41,351 nt of DNA from an uncultured Anaerobiospirillum sp. (lineage in GTDB: Bacteria > Pseudomonadota > Gammaproteobacteria > Enterobacterales > Succinivibrionaceae), in assembly GCA_944389785.1 (NCBI GenBank), contig CALXNP010000010.1, positions 1 to 41,351 on the forward strand, given 5' to 3'. Position 1 is the stretch's first letter. The number at the start of each line of letters is the position of its first letter. Below the pieces are notes generated by a model. It was not told the DNA's origin and made no database searches. It was given only the letters and a program-made list of their open reading frames with translations. A program made the position numbers and the translations under genes. Positions 26,941 through 36,918 of the stretch are shown piece by piece.

Positions 26941-28008
26941 ATGAGCTATGATAATAAAATTAAGCATATTGCAATACTACGATTAACTGCTCTTGGTGAT
27001 TGTATTAATGCTTATGGTTTAGTTGGTGGTTTACTGCAAGCTAGTAATGAACCTTTACATATTCATTTTATCGTAGATCAAAAATTTGCATCAGTTTTTA
27101 CGCAAAGTTGTAATAATAAAAATATAAGTATACATGCAATAAATTTAAAACAGGATAAACTTAAAAACCTTTTAACTTTTAAGCGAGAGCTTACTACAAG
27201 TTTACATGGACATAAACTTTATGCTTTATTAAACCTACAAACATCAATTAAAGCATCTTTGTGTTCTTTATTTATTAAAACTCCCTTGAAAATAGGCTAC
27301 GATAAAGAAAGATCTCGTGAAGGACAACGTTTTTTTGTTAATAAAGTTATTAATAAGAGCAGTGATCCACATGTGGTAAGTGGTTTTTTAGAATTTGCAA
27401 AAAGCCTAGGTTTTGAACAAATTAAACCATTTTGGGATTTTAAATTAGAAGAACAAGCTCTTAATATGGCTAAGAACTTATCTAATAAAAAATTATTTTT
27501 AATTTCCCCATCTTCAGCTAAGGTAGAAAAAAATTGGACATCTTTAGGTTATAGTCAATGTGCTAAATATGCACATGATCTAGGTTTTGAAGTAGTTTTA
27601 ATTGGAGATAAGAGCACAATTTGCCAAGAACTATGTAATAATATTACTAAACTTGTAAACTTTAAACTTATAAATTTAGCTGGTAAAACCACATTTGCAG
27701 AGCTTTTAGCTGTAATTAAACAAGGATCTTTAATGCTAAGTCCCGATAGTGGACCTATGCATATAGCTTCTGCTTTAAACACACCAGTTATAGGCCTTTT
27801 TGCTATACACAATGATAAAAGAGTAGGACCTTATAACTATATGCATTTAAATGTTTCTGTTTACAATCAACAAGCTAAGTTAGAATTAGGATGTGATAAG
27901 ATACCTTGGCGTTATAGAGTGAAAAATAAACAGGCTATGAACTATATTAGTTTTGATATGGTTAAAAATTCTATAGATAAGGCCTTAACAATGTATAAAA
28001 TTATTTAG
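26941..28008 (+). CDS. opsX: LPS heptosyltransferase I, OpsX type
   Basis: GT9-family enzyme adding the first heptose to Kdo. It starts with AILRLTALGDCINAYGLV, has LLNLQTSIKASL, the segment GYDKERSREGQRFF, which is characteristic of Haemophilus/Pasteurella OpsX, a phosphate-binding SPSSAKVEKNW, and SPDSGPMHIASAL. OpsX enzymes work on phosphorylated Kdo, unlike WaaC, and kdkA sits next door. 355 residues. AAGG precedes the ATG. coaD follows 9 bp after the stop, probably in the same transcript. Confidence 0.85.
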   Translation: MSYDNKIKHIAILRLTALGDCINAYGLVGGLLQASNEPLHIHFIVDQKFASVFTQSCNNKNISIHAINLKQDKLKNLLTFKRELTTSLHGHKLYALLNLQTSIKASLCSLFIKTPLKIGYDKERSREGQRFFVNKVINKSSDPHVVSGFLEFAKSLGFEQIKPFWDFKLEEQALNMAKNLSNKKLFLISPSSAKVEKNWTSLGYSQCAKYAHDLGFEVVLIGDKSTICQELCNNITKLVNFKLINLAGKTTFAELLAVIKQGSLMLSPDSGPMHIASALNTPVIGLFAIHNDKRVGPYNYMHLNVSVYNQQAKLELGCDKIPWRYRVKNKQAMNYISFDMVKNSIDKALTMYKII

Positions 28009-28017
28009 AGAATAATT

Positions 28018-28515
28018 ATGGTACACACAGATAAAAAAATAGCTGTATTTCCAGGAACATTTGATCCTGCTACTTTAGGACATTTTGATATTATACAAAG
28101 AGCAAGCAATATTTTTGATGAGATTATTATAGCTGTAGCTAAAAATCCATCAAAACATACTTTAATCTCACTTGAAGATAGGACACAAATCTTAAAGGAA
28201 AGTACTCTACATCTAAATAATGTTAAAGTTTTAAGTTTTTCTTGTCTATTAGTAGATTTTTTAAAGCAAGTAAATGCCTCCATTCTTGTTCGTGGTGTTA
28301 GAACTGTTGCTGATTATGATTATGAAATACAGCTAACAGGTATGTATAGAGCAATGATGCCTAACCTAGAGATAGTAATGTTGCCTACTTCAGGAAATTT
28401 AGCTTATATTTCATCTACTTTAGTTAGAGAAGTAATTATACATAAAGGTGACATAAGAAACTTTGTACCTCAAGCTGTGGCTAATTTTATAGAACAAAAT
28501 ATTTATAATAAATAA
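28018..28515 (+). CDS. coaD: Phosphopantetheine adenylyltransferase
   Basis: Converts 4'-phosphopantetheine and ATP to dephospho-CoA. The nucleotidyltransferase motif TLGH (19-22) lies in GTFDPATLGHFDII. RGVRTVADYDYE and YISSTLVREV are the conserved binding blocks. Its 165 residues are near E. coli (159). Linkage to an LPS core gene mirrors waaA-coaD in E. coli. The ribosome-binding site is weak (AGAGAA), suggesting dependence on translation of opsX. Confidence 0.95.
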   Translation: MVHTDKKIAVFPGTFDPATLGHFDIIQRASNIFDEIIIAVAKNPSKHTLISLEDRTQILKESTLHLNNVKVLSFSCLLVDFLKQVNASILVRGVRTVADYDYEIQLTGMYRAMMPNLEIVMLPTSGNLAYISSTLVREVIIHKGDIRNFVPQAVANFIEQNIYNK

Positions 28516-28522
28516 TTGTTGT

Positions 28523-28552
28523 AAACCTAAGCTTATATATGAGCTTAAGTTT
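28523..28552. terminator. Imperfect terminator-like hairpin between coaD and mutM
   Basis: AAACCTAAGCTTA (28523-28535) pairs with TGAGCTTAAGTTT (28540-28552) with two non-Watson-Crick positions, between converging genes. A short T run is present. Confidence 0.4.
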
Positions 28553-28560
28553 AATAAGCA

Positions 28561-29379
28561 CTACTTTTGGCAATTAGGGCAATAATAAGTGTTTCTTTGA
28601 CCAATAGTTGCACTTAAAATCTTTGTTTTACATATAGGACACTCTTGTCCTTCATGTCCATATACATTAAGTTTTTGTACAAAATATCCCATCTTGCCAT
28701 CAGCACCAGAAAAATCTCTAATAGTGGTACCACCACTTTGTATAGATTGTTTTAGAACTTTAACAATATTTTTAACTATACATTTACACTCTGCTAAGCT
28801 AATCTTATTACATGGTCTATGAGGATCTACTTTTGATAAGAATAAAACCTCACTAGCATAAATATTTCCAACCCCTACTACAATATGATTATCCATAATA
28901 GCCTGCTTAATAGCTACAGATTTATGCTGCAATTTATTATATAAATAAGCTGCATTAAAAGCTTTATCAAAAGGCTCCATTGCTAAATCTTTTAAATACT
29001 TATTGCTATAAGGATCTGTATCTTTATCTACATATAAAACTAATCCAAAACGCCTACTATCATTTAATCTAATACTTTTTCCATTTGACATAACTAATTC
29101 AAAATGATCATGCAACACTAATTTAGTATCTTTAGCTAAAACCTTTAAATGTCCTGTCATACCCAAATGAATAATAAGTGAACCTTGTGTAGTAGTAATA
29201 ATAATGTATTTAGCTCTGCGTATTACATCTATAACCTTAGCTCCTTTTAATTTTAATAAATCAGGACTTAATGGCTCTCTTAAACTTTTCTTTCCAAAAT
29301 ACACAGACTCTATAGTATAGTCTTTTAAAGAATCTATAATTCCTAATTTAGTAACCTCAACCTCTGGTAATTCAGGCAT
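28561..29379 (-). CDS. mutM: Formamidopyrimidine-DNA glycosylase
   Basis: Removes 8-oxoguanine and opened purines and nicks the strand. The start MPELPEVEV gives the catalytic Pro2 and Glu3. NDSRRFG and the helix-two-turn-helix follow. GGTTIRDFSGADG precedes a C-terminal zinc finger (CPIC and CPNC, 16 residues apart). Its 272 residues compare with 269 in E. coli. AGGAG lies upstream. Neighbours coaD and rpmBG are the conserved ones. Confidence 0.96.
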   Translation of the reverse strand: MPELPEVEVTKLGIIDSLKDYTIESVYFGKKSLREPLSPDLLKLKGAKVIDVIRRAKYIIITTTQGSLIIHLGMTGHLKVLAKDTKLVLHDHFELVMSNGKSIRLNDSRRFGLVLYVDKDTDPYSNKYLKDLAMEPFDKAFNAAYLYNKLQHKSVAIKQAIMDNHIVVGVGNIYASEVLFLSKVDPHRPCNKISLAECKCIVKNIVKVLKQSIQSGGTTIRDFSGADGKMGYFVQKLNVYGHEGQECPICKTKILSATIGQRNTYYCPNCQK

Positions 29380-29690
29380 ATATACTCCTAATACAATAAG
29401 ATATCATTGTCTCATAGTCTATCAATTAAATTTGATAATTAATGATTTATTCTTAACTATTTTTACTAAAAAATTTAGAGTTTATAAAAGTAACTTAATA
29501 ATATTTAACTGAATATTAAAGATAATCTATATTTATTTAATTACAACTTAAAAAATTTAATAGGCTAAAAATGAAAACTGAAGATGCTAAAATGAAAATA
29601 TCCCCTAAATAAATTAGAGGATATTTAAAAATATTTAAACTAAAAACTATCGTGACATAGCTTTTATATTAAAACAATATGTTTTAAAGA
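29380..29690. other. Intergenic region between mutM and rpmG
   Basis: 311 bp. Apart from the rpmG terminator hairpin (29596-29626) it is AT-rich sequence that probably includes the mutM promoter. No gene is supported; the longest plus-strand frame (13 codons at 29571) lacks a ribosome-binding site. Confidence 0.45.
29596..29626 (-). terminator. Terminator of the rpmB-rpmG operon
   Basis: As minus-strand RNA, the arms AAATATCCTCTAA and TTAGGGGATATTT pair fully with one G-U, around a 5-nt loop, followed by TTCATTTT. It lies 65 bp past the rpmG stop. Confidence 0.65.
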
Positions 29691-29861
29691 TTACTTAATC
29701 TTACCTTCTTTATAAAGTACATGCTTACGAACTACAGGATCGTACTTCATAATCTCCATCTTGCCTGGAGTTGTACGACGGTTTTTAGTAGTTGTATAGA
29801 AGTGACCTGTACCTGCTGAAGAATTTAAACGGATCTTCTCGCGACCACCCTTCTTAGCCAT
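29691..29861 (-). CDS. rpmG: 50S ribosomal protein L33 (non-zinc form)
   Basis: Large-subunit protein bL33 near the E site. 56 residues beginning [12 protein letters not shown], with the family core [16 protein letters not shown] and ending KEGKIK. It has no cysteine, so it is the zinc-independent (C-) form, in contrast to the zinc-type L31 in the same window. ATG at 29861 follows AGGAGA. It lies 16 bp after rpmB, the universal rpmB-rpmG pair. Confidence 0.97.
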   Translation of the reverse strand: MAKKGGREKIRLNSSAGTGHFYTTTKNRRTTPGKMEIMKYDPVVRKHVLYKEGKIK

Positions 29862-29877
29862 GATATTCTCCTACTTA

Positions 29878-30114
29878 TTATACGTTAACGCCATTAGCAC
29901 GCATATCAGCAAGAACGGCATCAATACCGCGCTTGTCAATAATACGCATAGCCTTGGTGGTAACACGTAATCTTACAAAACGACCTTCGCTCTCAACCCA
30001 GAAGCGATGGAACTTTAAGTTTGGTAAAAAACGGCGCTTAGCGGCATTATTAGCGTGGGAACGGTGATTACCCACTGCTGGACGCTTACCCGTAACTTGG
30101 CAAACTCTGGACAT
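29878..30114 (-). CDS. rpmB: 50S ribosomal protein L28
   Basis: Large-subunit protein bL28. Its 78 residues equal the E. coli length: [16 protein letters not shown], then [15 protein letters not shown] and a [18 protein letters not shown] core. TTTGGAG precedes the ATG. It is the first gene of the rpmB-rpmG operon. Confidence 0.97.
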   Translation of the reverse strand: MSRVCQVTGKRPAVGNHRSHANNAAKRRFLPNLKFHRFWVESEGRFVRLRVTTKAMRIIDKRGIDAVLADMRANGVNV

Positions 30115-30145
30115 GTCTATTCACACTCCAAATCATAAAAACACG

Positions 30146-30151
30146 ATTATA
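30146..30151 (-). promoter_or_regulatory. Probable -10 element of the rpmB promoter
   Basis: Perfect TATAAT on the minus strand (30151-30146), 32 bp before the rpmB start. No convincing -35 is present at 16-18 bp. Confidence 0.4.
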
Positions 30152-30641
30152 GCTAGTAATTTAAGCTATAACATTAGTATTTGTTTAAGGTTATAACAAA
30201 GTAGGCGAATTTTAACATAAAAAGCTTTATTTTACTAAATAAAAACTAAAGCTATTGTTAAAAAACCCCGTATAAAGCTCTGATTTGTTACAATGATAAA
30301 ATCACTGAACAAAATTAAATTTGTGGTAACAGGGCATTTTATGCTAAGAATAAAAAAAAGTCAAATAAAATACTGATAAAAGATCACTTTTTAAAAATAC
30401 ATAAACTTTTAAAAGTATATATGAAATATTTATCTTACATATTAATTAGCTATACTATTTAAAATTTTGGCTAATAAAACATGTTTACGCACTAGCACAC
30501 TGATTATTATATAGATTTTTAAAATTAAACCTTAACTTAAATTTCATAAAATGTCTGAGTTTATGCAAGACTATGCTAAAAAGATGGTGTTATAATCATA
30601 TTTATATTCAATAATTTTTACACACAATCTAGGAGTATGCT
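30152..30641. other. Divergent rpmB/coaBC intergenic region
   Basis: About 490 bp, AT-rich. It holds promoter-like AT elements around 30285-30300 and the coaBC extended -10 at 30588. A frame of 11 codons at 30341 is not credible as a gene. No tRNA or known RNA motif is visible. Confidence 0.45.
30588..30596 (+). promoter_or_regulatory. Extended -10 promoter of coaBC-dut
   Basis: TGTTATAAT, a perfect -10 with TGn extension, gives a leader of about 40 nt before coaBC. No clear -35. Confidence 0.5.
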
Positions 30642-31955
30642 ATGCAATTACATAATAAGAATATCTTAGTAGGTATTTGTGGAGGAATAGCAGCCTACAA
30701 AACCTGTACTTTAGTTAGATTACTTGTTAAAGAAGGTGCTAATGTCAAAGTTATTATGACACAAGCTGCCTGTGAATTTATTAATAAAAATACATTAAAA
30801 GCTTTAACAGGTCATGATGTTGCTATAGATATTTTTGATGAAGCTACTAATATTGACCACATCAATATAACTAAAGATATTGATTTATTTGTTATAGCAC
30901 CAGCTACAGCTAACTCTATAGCTAAACTTGCCTGTGGCTTAGCTGACAATATGTTAAGTGCTACAGCTTTAGCTTGCACTAAAAAAATTATGTTAGCTCC
31001 TTCTATGAATTGCTATATGTATGAAAATGCTGCCACACAAGAAAATATCAATAAATTGGCCTCTCGTGGTTATTATATTATTAGACCTGGTAAAGGGGAC
31101 ATGGCTTGTGGAGATAAAGGCAATGGCAGAATGGCAGAGCCTGAAGACATCTTTAAAATTATACTAGCTTACTTAACTAACAATGTATTAACTTATCAAG
31201 AAAACAATTTATATCTTGAGCAAAAATATAATAATCAACTAGACTTTAAAGAACAATTATTACTACCTAATTCTAAACTTACTAACAAAAAGATCCTAAT
31301 AACAGCAGGACCTACTCGTGAATACATAGATCCTGTAAGATATATTAGCAATGAAAGTTCTGGCAAGATGGGTTATGCTCTTGCTGAAATTGCAAGTAAA
31401 CTTGGAGCAGAGGTAACTTTAATTTCAGGACCTGTTACTCTAAAAGCTCCTGCTAATGTTAAAGTACGTAACGTTATTAGTGCAGATGAAATGTTTGATG
31501 CTTGTTTACGTGAGGTTACTTCAGAAAAATACGACATTATCATAGCTACTGCAGCAGTTTCTGATTTTAAAGCCTGTCACATACATGATCAAAAAATTAA
31601 GAAAAATCCACTAGCTGATATTTATGCTCTTGAATTAACTAATAATAAAGATATTATAGCAAGCATTGCTAATATTGATGAAGAATATAGACCTTATTGT
31701 GTAGGCTTTGCTGCTGAAACTCAAAACTTTGAGGAAAATGCTCTTTATAAGCTAGCAACAAAAAATTTAGATTTAATAGTCTTAAACGATGTATCACGTA
31801 GTGATATTGGTTTTAATAGCGATGATAATGAGGTCTTTGTTTATAGTAAAGAAGGATTTTTAGAGCATCTACATAAAATGCCTAAAAATATACTAGCTGC
31901 TAAACTTTTAGAGCTTATTGTCGAGCATTACACTAATACAAAGGATGATGATTAA
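30642..31955 (+). CDS. coaBC: Phosphopantothenoylcysteine synthetase/decarboxylase
   Basis: Bifunctional CoA-synthesis flavoprotein. The CoaC half (1-190) has GGIAAYKT, the catalytic His in [19 protein letters not shown], the substrate loop APSMN, and the active Cys in [13 protein letters not shown]. The CoaB half (from about 215) has [18 protein letters not shown] and the KIKKNP lysine region. At 437 residues it is about 30 longer than E. coli, mainly in the linker between domains. dut starts two bases after its stop, as a coupled pair. Confidence 0.96.
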   Translation: MQLHNKNILVGICGGIAAYKTCTLVRLLVKEGANVKVIMTQAACEFINKNTLKALTGHDVAIDIFDEATNIDHINITKDIDLFVIAPATANSIAKLACGLADNMLSATALACTKKIMLAPSMNCYMYENAATQENINKLASRGYYIIRPGKGDMACGDKGNGRMAEPEDIFKIILAYLTNNVLTYQENNLYLEQKYNNQLDFKEQLLLPNSKLTNKKILITAGPTREYIDPVRYISNESSGKMGYALAEIASKLGAEVTLISGPVTLKAPANVKVRNVISADEMFDACLREVTSEKYDIIIATAAVSDFKACHIHDQKIKKNPLADIYALELTNNKDIIASIANIDEEYRPYCVGFAAETQNFEENALYKLATKNLDLIVLNDVSRSDIGFNSDDNEVFVYSKEGFLEHLHKMPKNILAAKLLELIVEHYTNTKDDD

Positions 31956-31957
31956 TC

Positions 31958-32416
31958 ATGCAAAACTTAAATGTTGAGATTAAAATTTTAGACCCTAGAC
32001 TAACTAATGAGTTTGCTTTACCACGTTATGAAACTCAAGGTTCTGCAGGCATGGATTTAAGAGCTATGATAGAACATGATCTAGTGCTTAAACCTAATGA
32101 TAATGTTTTAATTCCAACAGGCTTTGCTATGCACATTAAAAATCCATATATCTGTGCTACTATACTGCCACGCTCAGGATTAGGCTTTAAGCATGGCATC
32201 GTACTTGGTAACCTTACAGGTCTGATTGACTCTGATTATCAAGGTCCTTTAATGGTTCCTATTTGGAATAGAAAAAATGAGGAGTTTACTATTAAAGTAG
32301 GAGATAGAATCGCTCAAATGGTATTTTTACCTATTGTTAAAGCAGATTTTAGTATAGTAGACAGTTTTGATGAGTCATTGCGCAGCAGTGGTGGATTTGG
32401 CTCTACAGGCGTGTAA
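31958..32416 (+). CDS. dut: Deoxyuridine 5'-triphosphate nucleotidohydrolase
   Basis: Trimeric dUTPase that hydrolyses dUTP to dUMP, keeping uracil out of DNA. All five motifs are present: [29 protein letters not shown] and [10 protein letters not shown]. Its 152 residues match the E. coli length. It follows coaBC, the reverse gene pair of E. coli. Confidence 0.97.
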   Translation: MQNLNVEIKILDPRLTNEFALPRYETQGSAGMDLRAMIEHDLVLKPNDNVLIPTGFAMHIKNPYICATILPRSGLGFKHGIVLGNLTGLIDSDYQGPLMVPIWNRKNEEFTIKVGDRIAQMVFLPIVKADFSIVDSFDESLRSSGGFGSTGV

Positions 32417-32428
32417 GCTTTATAATCT

Positions 32429-32456
32429 CTCCACCTATAATTTAATATAGGTGGAG
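32429..32456. terminator. Terminator-like hairpin between dut and argH
   Basis: CTCCACCTATA (32429-32439) and TATAGGTGGAG (32446-32456) form a perfect 11-bp stem with a 6-nt loop between convergent genes. There is no long T tract on either strand. Confidence 0.6.
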
Positions 32457-32465
32457 CCTAAAATA

Positions 32466-33842
32466 TTAATTAAAATATTCTTGTTCTAAAACTTTAAGTA
32501 CAGCGGCAGTTTGTGTACTAGCAACACCACCTATTACATCTCTTTTTTCAATAATATTTTTAAGTTCTAAGCACTCATAAACATCTTTTTCAATTAAAGG
32601 ATTAATACTCTTTAAATCCTCTAAGCTTAAGTCCTCAAGAGCACACTTTTTACTAATACCTAAAAGTACTGCCTTACCTGACAGCTCATGAGCTTCTCTA
32701 AAAGCAATACCTTTGGCAACCAAATAATCTGCAAGCTCTGTAGCATTTGAATAACCACCTTTAGCTGCTTCAATAGCATTTTGCTCATTTAACTTTAAAT
32801 CTTCAAAAACTAAAGACATCATATCAATACAATCATGCCAAGTATCAATAGCATCAAATAAACGTTCTTTATCTTCTTGAAGATCTTTATCATAAGCAAG
32901 TGGCAAAGCTTTTACTGTTACAGCCATACCAGTAAGTGCACCTATAACACGACCACATTTACCACGAATAAGCTCTAATGCATCTGGATTTTTCTTTTGA
33001 GGCATCAAAGATGAACCAGAGGTAACTTGATCTGATAATTCAATAAAATTAGCTTCACCTGAATTATAAATAATTAAATCCTCTGCTAATCTTGAAAGAT
33101 GTAACATAGAAATTGATGCACAAGATAATAACTCAAGCACATGATCTCTATCTGATACAGCATCTAATGAATTAGCAGTTGCATGTTTAAAGCCTAAACT
33201 TTTAGCTAAAGCTTCTCTATCTATAGCATAAGCAGTACCAGCTAAAGCTGCAGAGCCTAATGGACAATACTCCATTAACTCATGAGCATTTTGTAAACGA
33301 GCTATATCACGCTTAAACATTTGCACGTAAGCTAAAATAAAGTGAGCAAAAGTTACAGGCTGAGCTCTTTGTAAATGTGTATAACCTGGAAAAATACAAG
33401 ATTGATATTGCTTAGCTTTAGTAATTAAGGCTTTTTGTAAATCAATTAAAGATTTTTCAATTACCTTAACAGCACTTCGACACCAAAGTTTTAAATCTAA
33501 AGCTACCTGATCATTACGACTTCTTCCTGTATGTAATTTCTTACCTAAAGTACCTACTTTTTCAATCAAACGACGCTCAATATATGAATGTATGTCTTCA
33601 TCATCTTCATGAGCAATCTTTTCAATATCGTTTTGTAACTCTGTATATAACTCTTGTAAAGCTTGCTTTAATTGCTCACACTCACTAGCACTAAGTACAT
33701 TTGCTTGATAAATTGCATCAGCCCATGCAATAGAACCTGTTATATCCTCAAGAGCCATCTTATAATCAAACTTTAATGAATCATTAAAATCTTTAAATCT
33801 TTGAGAAGGACCTTGAGTAAATCTGCCACCCCATAAAGCCAT
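32466..33842 (-). CDS. argH: Argininosuccinate lyase
   Basis: Splits argininosuccinate to arginine and fumarate, the final step of arginine synthesis. It begins [13 protein letters not shown], carries [24 protein letters not shown] and the superfamily signature [12 protein letters not shown] with the catalytic serine. Its 458 residues are typical. It is the last gene of argF-argG-argH, separated from argG by 73 bp containing a terminator-like hairpin. Confidence 0.96.
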   Translation of the reverse strand: MALWGGRFTQGPSQRFKDFNDSLKFDYKMALEDITGSIAWADAIYQANVLSASECEQLKQALQELYTELQNDIEKIAHEDDEDIHSYIERRLIEKVGTLGKKLHTGRSRNDQVALDLKLWCRSAVKVIEKSLIDLQKALITKAKQYQSCIFPGYTHLQRAQPVTFAHFILAYVQMFKRDIARLQNAHELMEYCPLGSAALAGTAYAIDREALAKSLGFKHATANSLDAVSDRDHVLELLSCASISMLHLSRLAEDLIIYNSGEANFIELSDQVTSGSSLMPQKKNPDALELIRGKCGRVIGALTGMAVTVKALPLAYDKDLQEDKERLFDAIDTWHDCIDMMSLVFEDLKLNEQNAIEAAKGGYSNATELADYLVAKGIAFREAHELSGKAVLLGISKKCALEDLSLEDLKSINPLIEKDVYECLELKNIIEKRDVIGGVASTQTAAVLKVLEQEYFN

Positions 33843-33863
33843 AATTATTTTCCTATAAATATC

Positions 33864-33896
33864 AAAAAAGCCTCCTGTAGTTAAAGCAGAAGGCTT
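33864..33896 (-). terminator. Intra-operon terminator or attenuator between argG and argH
   Basis: As minus-strand RNA, AAGCCTTCTG (33896-33887) pairs with CAGGAGGCTT (33877-33868) through ten positions including one G-U, loop of 9 nt, followed by a run of six T (33869-33864). Only 21 nt remain before the argH ATG. Confidence 0.7.
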
Positions 33897-33915
33897 ACAT
33901 CAAAACATGTAAAAA

Positions 33916-35148
33916 TTACTTATTCTTTCTAGCTAACTCATTAATAGCTCTAATTCTTGATGGTAGTGAGTATAGACGAATAAATCCTTCTGCATCAGCT
34001 TGATCATATACTTCATCAGCACCAAAAGTTACAAAGTCAAAGTTAAATAGTGAGTTTGGAGAATCCTTTTGAATAATATCAATATTACCCTTATATAATC
34101 TTACTACAACCTTACCATTAACGTCTTCTGCAATACAATTAGCAGCAGCCATCATAACTTCACGTAACTTAGTAAACCATCTGCCATCATAAACTAATTG
34201 AGCAAACTCAATACCTAAGTGGTCACGATATACTCTAGTGCTCTTATCTAAAACTAATTGCTCAACTGCACGTAAAGCCTTCCAAATAATGGTACCACCT
34301 GGAGTTTCATAACAACCACGTGACTTCATACCAACCATACGGTTTTCTGTTAGATCTATTCTGCCAACACCATGCTTAGCACCTAACTTATTTAAAGCCT
34401 CTAAACATTCAAAAGCACTTAACTTTTTACCGTTTAGCTCAGTTACTATGCCTTTTTCAATAGTAAGCTCAAAAGTTTCAGCCTCATCTGGAGCCTCTTT
34501 TGGAGACTTAGTTAATACCCAAACATTTTCACTTGCTGCATTCCAAGTATGTTCAAGCTCACCACCTTCAGTTGAGGTATGCAAAGCATTTTCATCACGA
34601 CTATAAATTTTCTTTAAAGTAGCTTTACATGGAATATTTCTAGCTTCAAGATAAGCTAATAACTCTTCACGTGATTGCATATCCCATATACGCCAAGGAG
34701 CAATTACATCTAAAGTTGGAGCTAAAGCAGCTACAGCACTTTCAAATCTAACTTGATCATTACCCTTACCTGTAGCGCCATGAGAAATAGCATCAGCACC
34801 TTCAGCTAAAGCACACTCAACCATAGCCTTAGCAATAACAGGACGAGCAATAGCAGTACCTAAAAGATACTCACCCTCATATAAACAACCTGTCTTGTAA
34901 GATTCAAATACATAATTTCTTACAAATTCTTCACGAAGATCTTGTACTATGCACTTTGAAGCACCTGAGGCAATAGCTTTTTGCTCTACATCTACTAAAT
35001 CTTCACGATCTTGACCAATGTCAGCAACAAAACAGATAACCTCACAACCATAGTTTTCCTTTAACCAAGGCACGATAGTTGAAGTATCAAGACCACCAGA
35101 ATATGCTAATACAACCTTTTTATATTGCTTTTTTTCATGCTTTAACAT
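33916..35148 (-). CDS. argG: Argininosuccinate synthase
   Basis: Joins citrulline and aspartate using ATP. The ATP pyrophosphatase P-loop is YSGGLDTS near residue 16. [12 protein letters not shown] and the [11 protein letters not shown] segment follow. Its 410 residues are those of the common class; E. coli ArgG (447) belongs to a different, longer class. AGGATAA precedes the ATG. It lies 17 bp after argF. Confidence 0.96.
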   Translation of the reverse strand: MLKHEKKQYKKVVLAYSGGLDTSTIVPWLKENYGCEVICFVADIGQDREDLVDVEQKAIASGASKCIVQDLREEFVRNYVFESYKTGCLYEGEYLLGTAIARPVIAKAMVECALAEGADAISHGATGKGNDQVRFESAVAALAPTLDVIAPWRIWDMQSREELLAYLEARNIPCKATLKKIYSRDENALHTSTEGGELEHTWNAASENVWVLTKSPKEAPDEAETFELTIEKGIVTELNGKKLSAFECLEALNKLGAKHGVGRIDLTENRMVGMKSRGCYETPGGTIIWKALRAVEQLVLDKSTRVYRDHLGIEFAQLVYDGRWFTKLREVMMAAANCIAEDVNGKVVVRLYKGNIDIIQKDSPNSLFNFDFVTFGADEVYDQADAEGFIRLYSLPSRIRAINELARKNK

Positions 35149-35165
35149 TTTTATTTATCCTATTA

Positions 35166-36071
35166 TTATCCAAGTAAAGTTTTTAATAATGCCATATGAA
35201 TGTGCAAACGATTTTCAGCCTCATCAAAGACTACAGACTTAGGACCATCCATAACCTCATCTGTAATTTCAAAATTACGATGAGCTGGTAGGCAATGCAT
35301 TACAATTTTTGCACCTGATTTTTCTACTAATTGCTCATTAATCTGATAAGGCATATATAAAGCTTTAACACTTTCTAAAGGAGTATTATCACCCATAGAA
35401 ACCCAAGTGTCAGTGTAAACTACATCATAACTCTTATCAAACTCAACAGCATTCTTTACCTCAAGTTTGCAACCATTCTTATCAGCAATAGCTTTAGCTT
35501 GATTAAAAATTTGAATATCAGGACCTCTGCCTAAAGGACTAAAACATGTAACATTCACACCTAAGGTAGCACCTGCTATAAATAATGAGTTAGTAACATT
35601 ATTACCCTCACCAAAATAAGCTAAATTTACGCCCTCAAGCTTACCAAGATGCTCTTTTACTGTCATATAATCAGCCATAGCCTGAGCAGGATGGTATAGA
35701 TCAGATAAAGCATTAATTACACTAACAGAACCTGTTGCTGCTAGTTCCTCTAAAGTTTTTTGTGAAAATACACGACCAATTAAGCAATCTGTCCAGCGAG
35801 ATAAATTGCGAGCATAGTCAGCAATGCTTTCTCTTTTACCTAAGTCTCCACCTTGCAAGTCCAAGTAAACACCATGAGCTCCCAATTTGTATAAGGCTAT
35901 TTCAAAAGTAGTTCTAGTTCTTAAAGATGGCTTTTCAAACATAATTGTGCCTGTTTTGCCTTTTAAGCAATCCATATAGGCACTAGGATTAGCTTTCATT
36001 TGTGAAGCTAAGTTGATTAGCTCTAAATATTGCTCTTTAGTAAATTCAAAGCCAGTCAATAAATGGCGCAT
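35166..36071 (-). CDS. argF: Ornithine carbamoyltransferase
   Basis: Forms citrulline from ornithine and carbamoyl phosphate. It has the carbamoyl-phosphate motif SLRTRT, the HPAQAMAD segment, ornithine-binding DTWVSMG, and the catalytic HCLPAHR. Its 301 residues match the short anabolic class (E. coli 334). AGGAG precedes the ATG. First gene of the argFGH unit; an ARG-box-like palindrome lies 136-152 bp upstream. Confidence 0.94.
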   Translation of the reverse strand: MRHLLTGFEFTKEQYLELINLASQMKANPSAYMDCLKGKTGTIMFEKPSLRTRTTFEIALYKLGAHGVYLDLQGGDLGKRESIADYARNLSRWTDCLIGRVFSQKTLEELAATGSVSVINALSDLYHPAQAMADYMTVKEHLGKLEGVNLAYFGEGNNVTNSLFIAGATLGVNVTCFSPLGRGPDIQIFNQAKAIADKNGCKLEVKNAVEFDKSYDVVYTDTWVSMGDNTPLESVKALYMPYQINEQLVEKSGAKIVMHCLPAHRNFEITDEVMDGPKSVVFDEAENRLHIHMALLKTLLG

Positions 36072-36155
36072 TATATGCTCCTATATAGTAAAATCCCAAA
36101 TAATACTTTTTGATAGATCATATCAGTTACTATCTAGTCTAATTCTTTTTGATCA

Positions 36156-36161
36156 ATTATA
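36156..36161 (-). promoter_or_regulatory. Possible -10 element of the argFGH promoter
   Basis: TATAAT on the minus strand (36161-36156), with A and T runs upstream but no good -35. The start would be near 36149, about 78 nt before argF. Confidence 0.35.
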
Positions 36162-36203
36162 AAAAATTTTTTAAGAAACTAGCTGAAATTGTATTATTTT
36201 GGT

Positions 36204-36223
36204 GCATAAATTTAAATTTATGC
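36204..36223. promoter_or_regulatory. Perfect 20-bp palindrome, candidate ArgR box
   Basis: GCATAAATTTAAATTTATGC is fully self-complementary. Its core TAAATTTAAATTTA (36207-36220) fits the ARG-box pattern TNAATWWWWATTNA. It lies between nudE and argF. No clear second box is found at the usual 3-bp spacing, and the palindrome could instead be a weak nudE terminator, though no T run follows it. Confidence 0.35.
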
Positions 36224-36235
36224 CATTTTATGACT

Positions 36236-36805
36236 CTATGATAAAAAGCCTAATTTATGTAAAGCTAAAGTTAAAGCAGCTATAGTTCTAGATTCAGTTA
36301 AACATGATTTTGAATTAAAAATCAATTCCTTAACTTCACTAGGGGTCAAATAAACACATTCAATAGCTTCAGGCTCATCCCCATTTAATTTATTTACTTG
36401 TAAATCAGTACATAAATAAGCATACATTCTAAGTTCTAACATACCAGGTGCTACACAGAGCTCATCTTTTAATAAAGTAAGATGATTTGCCCTAAAGCCT
36501 ATCTCTTCTTGCAATTCACGATTAGCAGCAACAATAGCCTCTTCATTATCATCAATTTTACCTTTAACTAAAGATAACTCATAGCGCTCTAAAGCACCAG
36601 CATACTCTACTGTTAAAATAAAATGCTTACCATCAAAAGGCACACACATAACTGCACCATTGTTTGACTTTATACGCTCATAATCACGCTCTGCACCATT
36701 TGAAAAAACTAGATGATTTTGCTCTACTGTAAAAATTTTACTAACCTTAAAAACATTACGTGATGTAATAGTTGGTAACTGTTTTTTTAATGCACTAAGA
36801 TCCAT
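36236..36805 (-). CDS. nudE: ADP compounds hydrolase, Nudix family
   Basis: Hydrolyses ADP-ribose, Ap3A and NADH-type compounds. The Nudix box, G-x5-E-x7-REL-QEE-x-GF, starts at GKIDD and is complete. Other E. coli NudE-like parts are FTVEQ, FSNGAERDYER and YELSLVKG. I prefer the ATG at 36805 (189 residues, E. coli 186). An upstream in-frame ATG at 36844 would lie about 8 nt after a predicted transcription start (-10 TATAAT at 36864-36859) and has no ribosome-binding site. Confidence 0.85.
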   Translation of the reverse strand: MDLSALKKQLPTITSRNVFKVSKIFTVEQNHLVFSNGAERDYERIKSNNGAVMCVPFDGKHFILTVEYAGALERYELSLVKGKIDDNEEAIVAANRELQEEIGFRANHLTLLKDELCVAPGMLELRMYAYLCTDLQVNKLNGDEPEAIECVYLTPSEVKELIFNSKSCLTESRTIAALTLALHKLGFLS

Positions 36806-36918
36806 TTTTATGTTACTCTTTAACAAACTCTGTACATCTAACATTTTAACAAATAAGGATTATAGTGTGGGAGTATTCTTTAATTGCTAGATTTATAAAA
36901 CAATATATAAGTAATAAA

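Noticed and set aside
36204..36223. Calling the 20-bp palindrome the nudE terminator
   Set aside because: No T tract follows on the minus strand and the stem is almost all A-T; kept as a candidate operator only.
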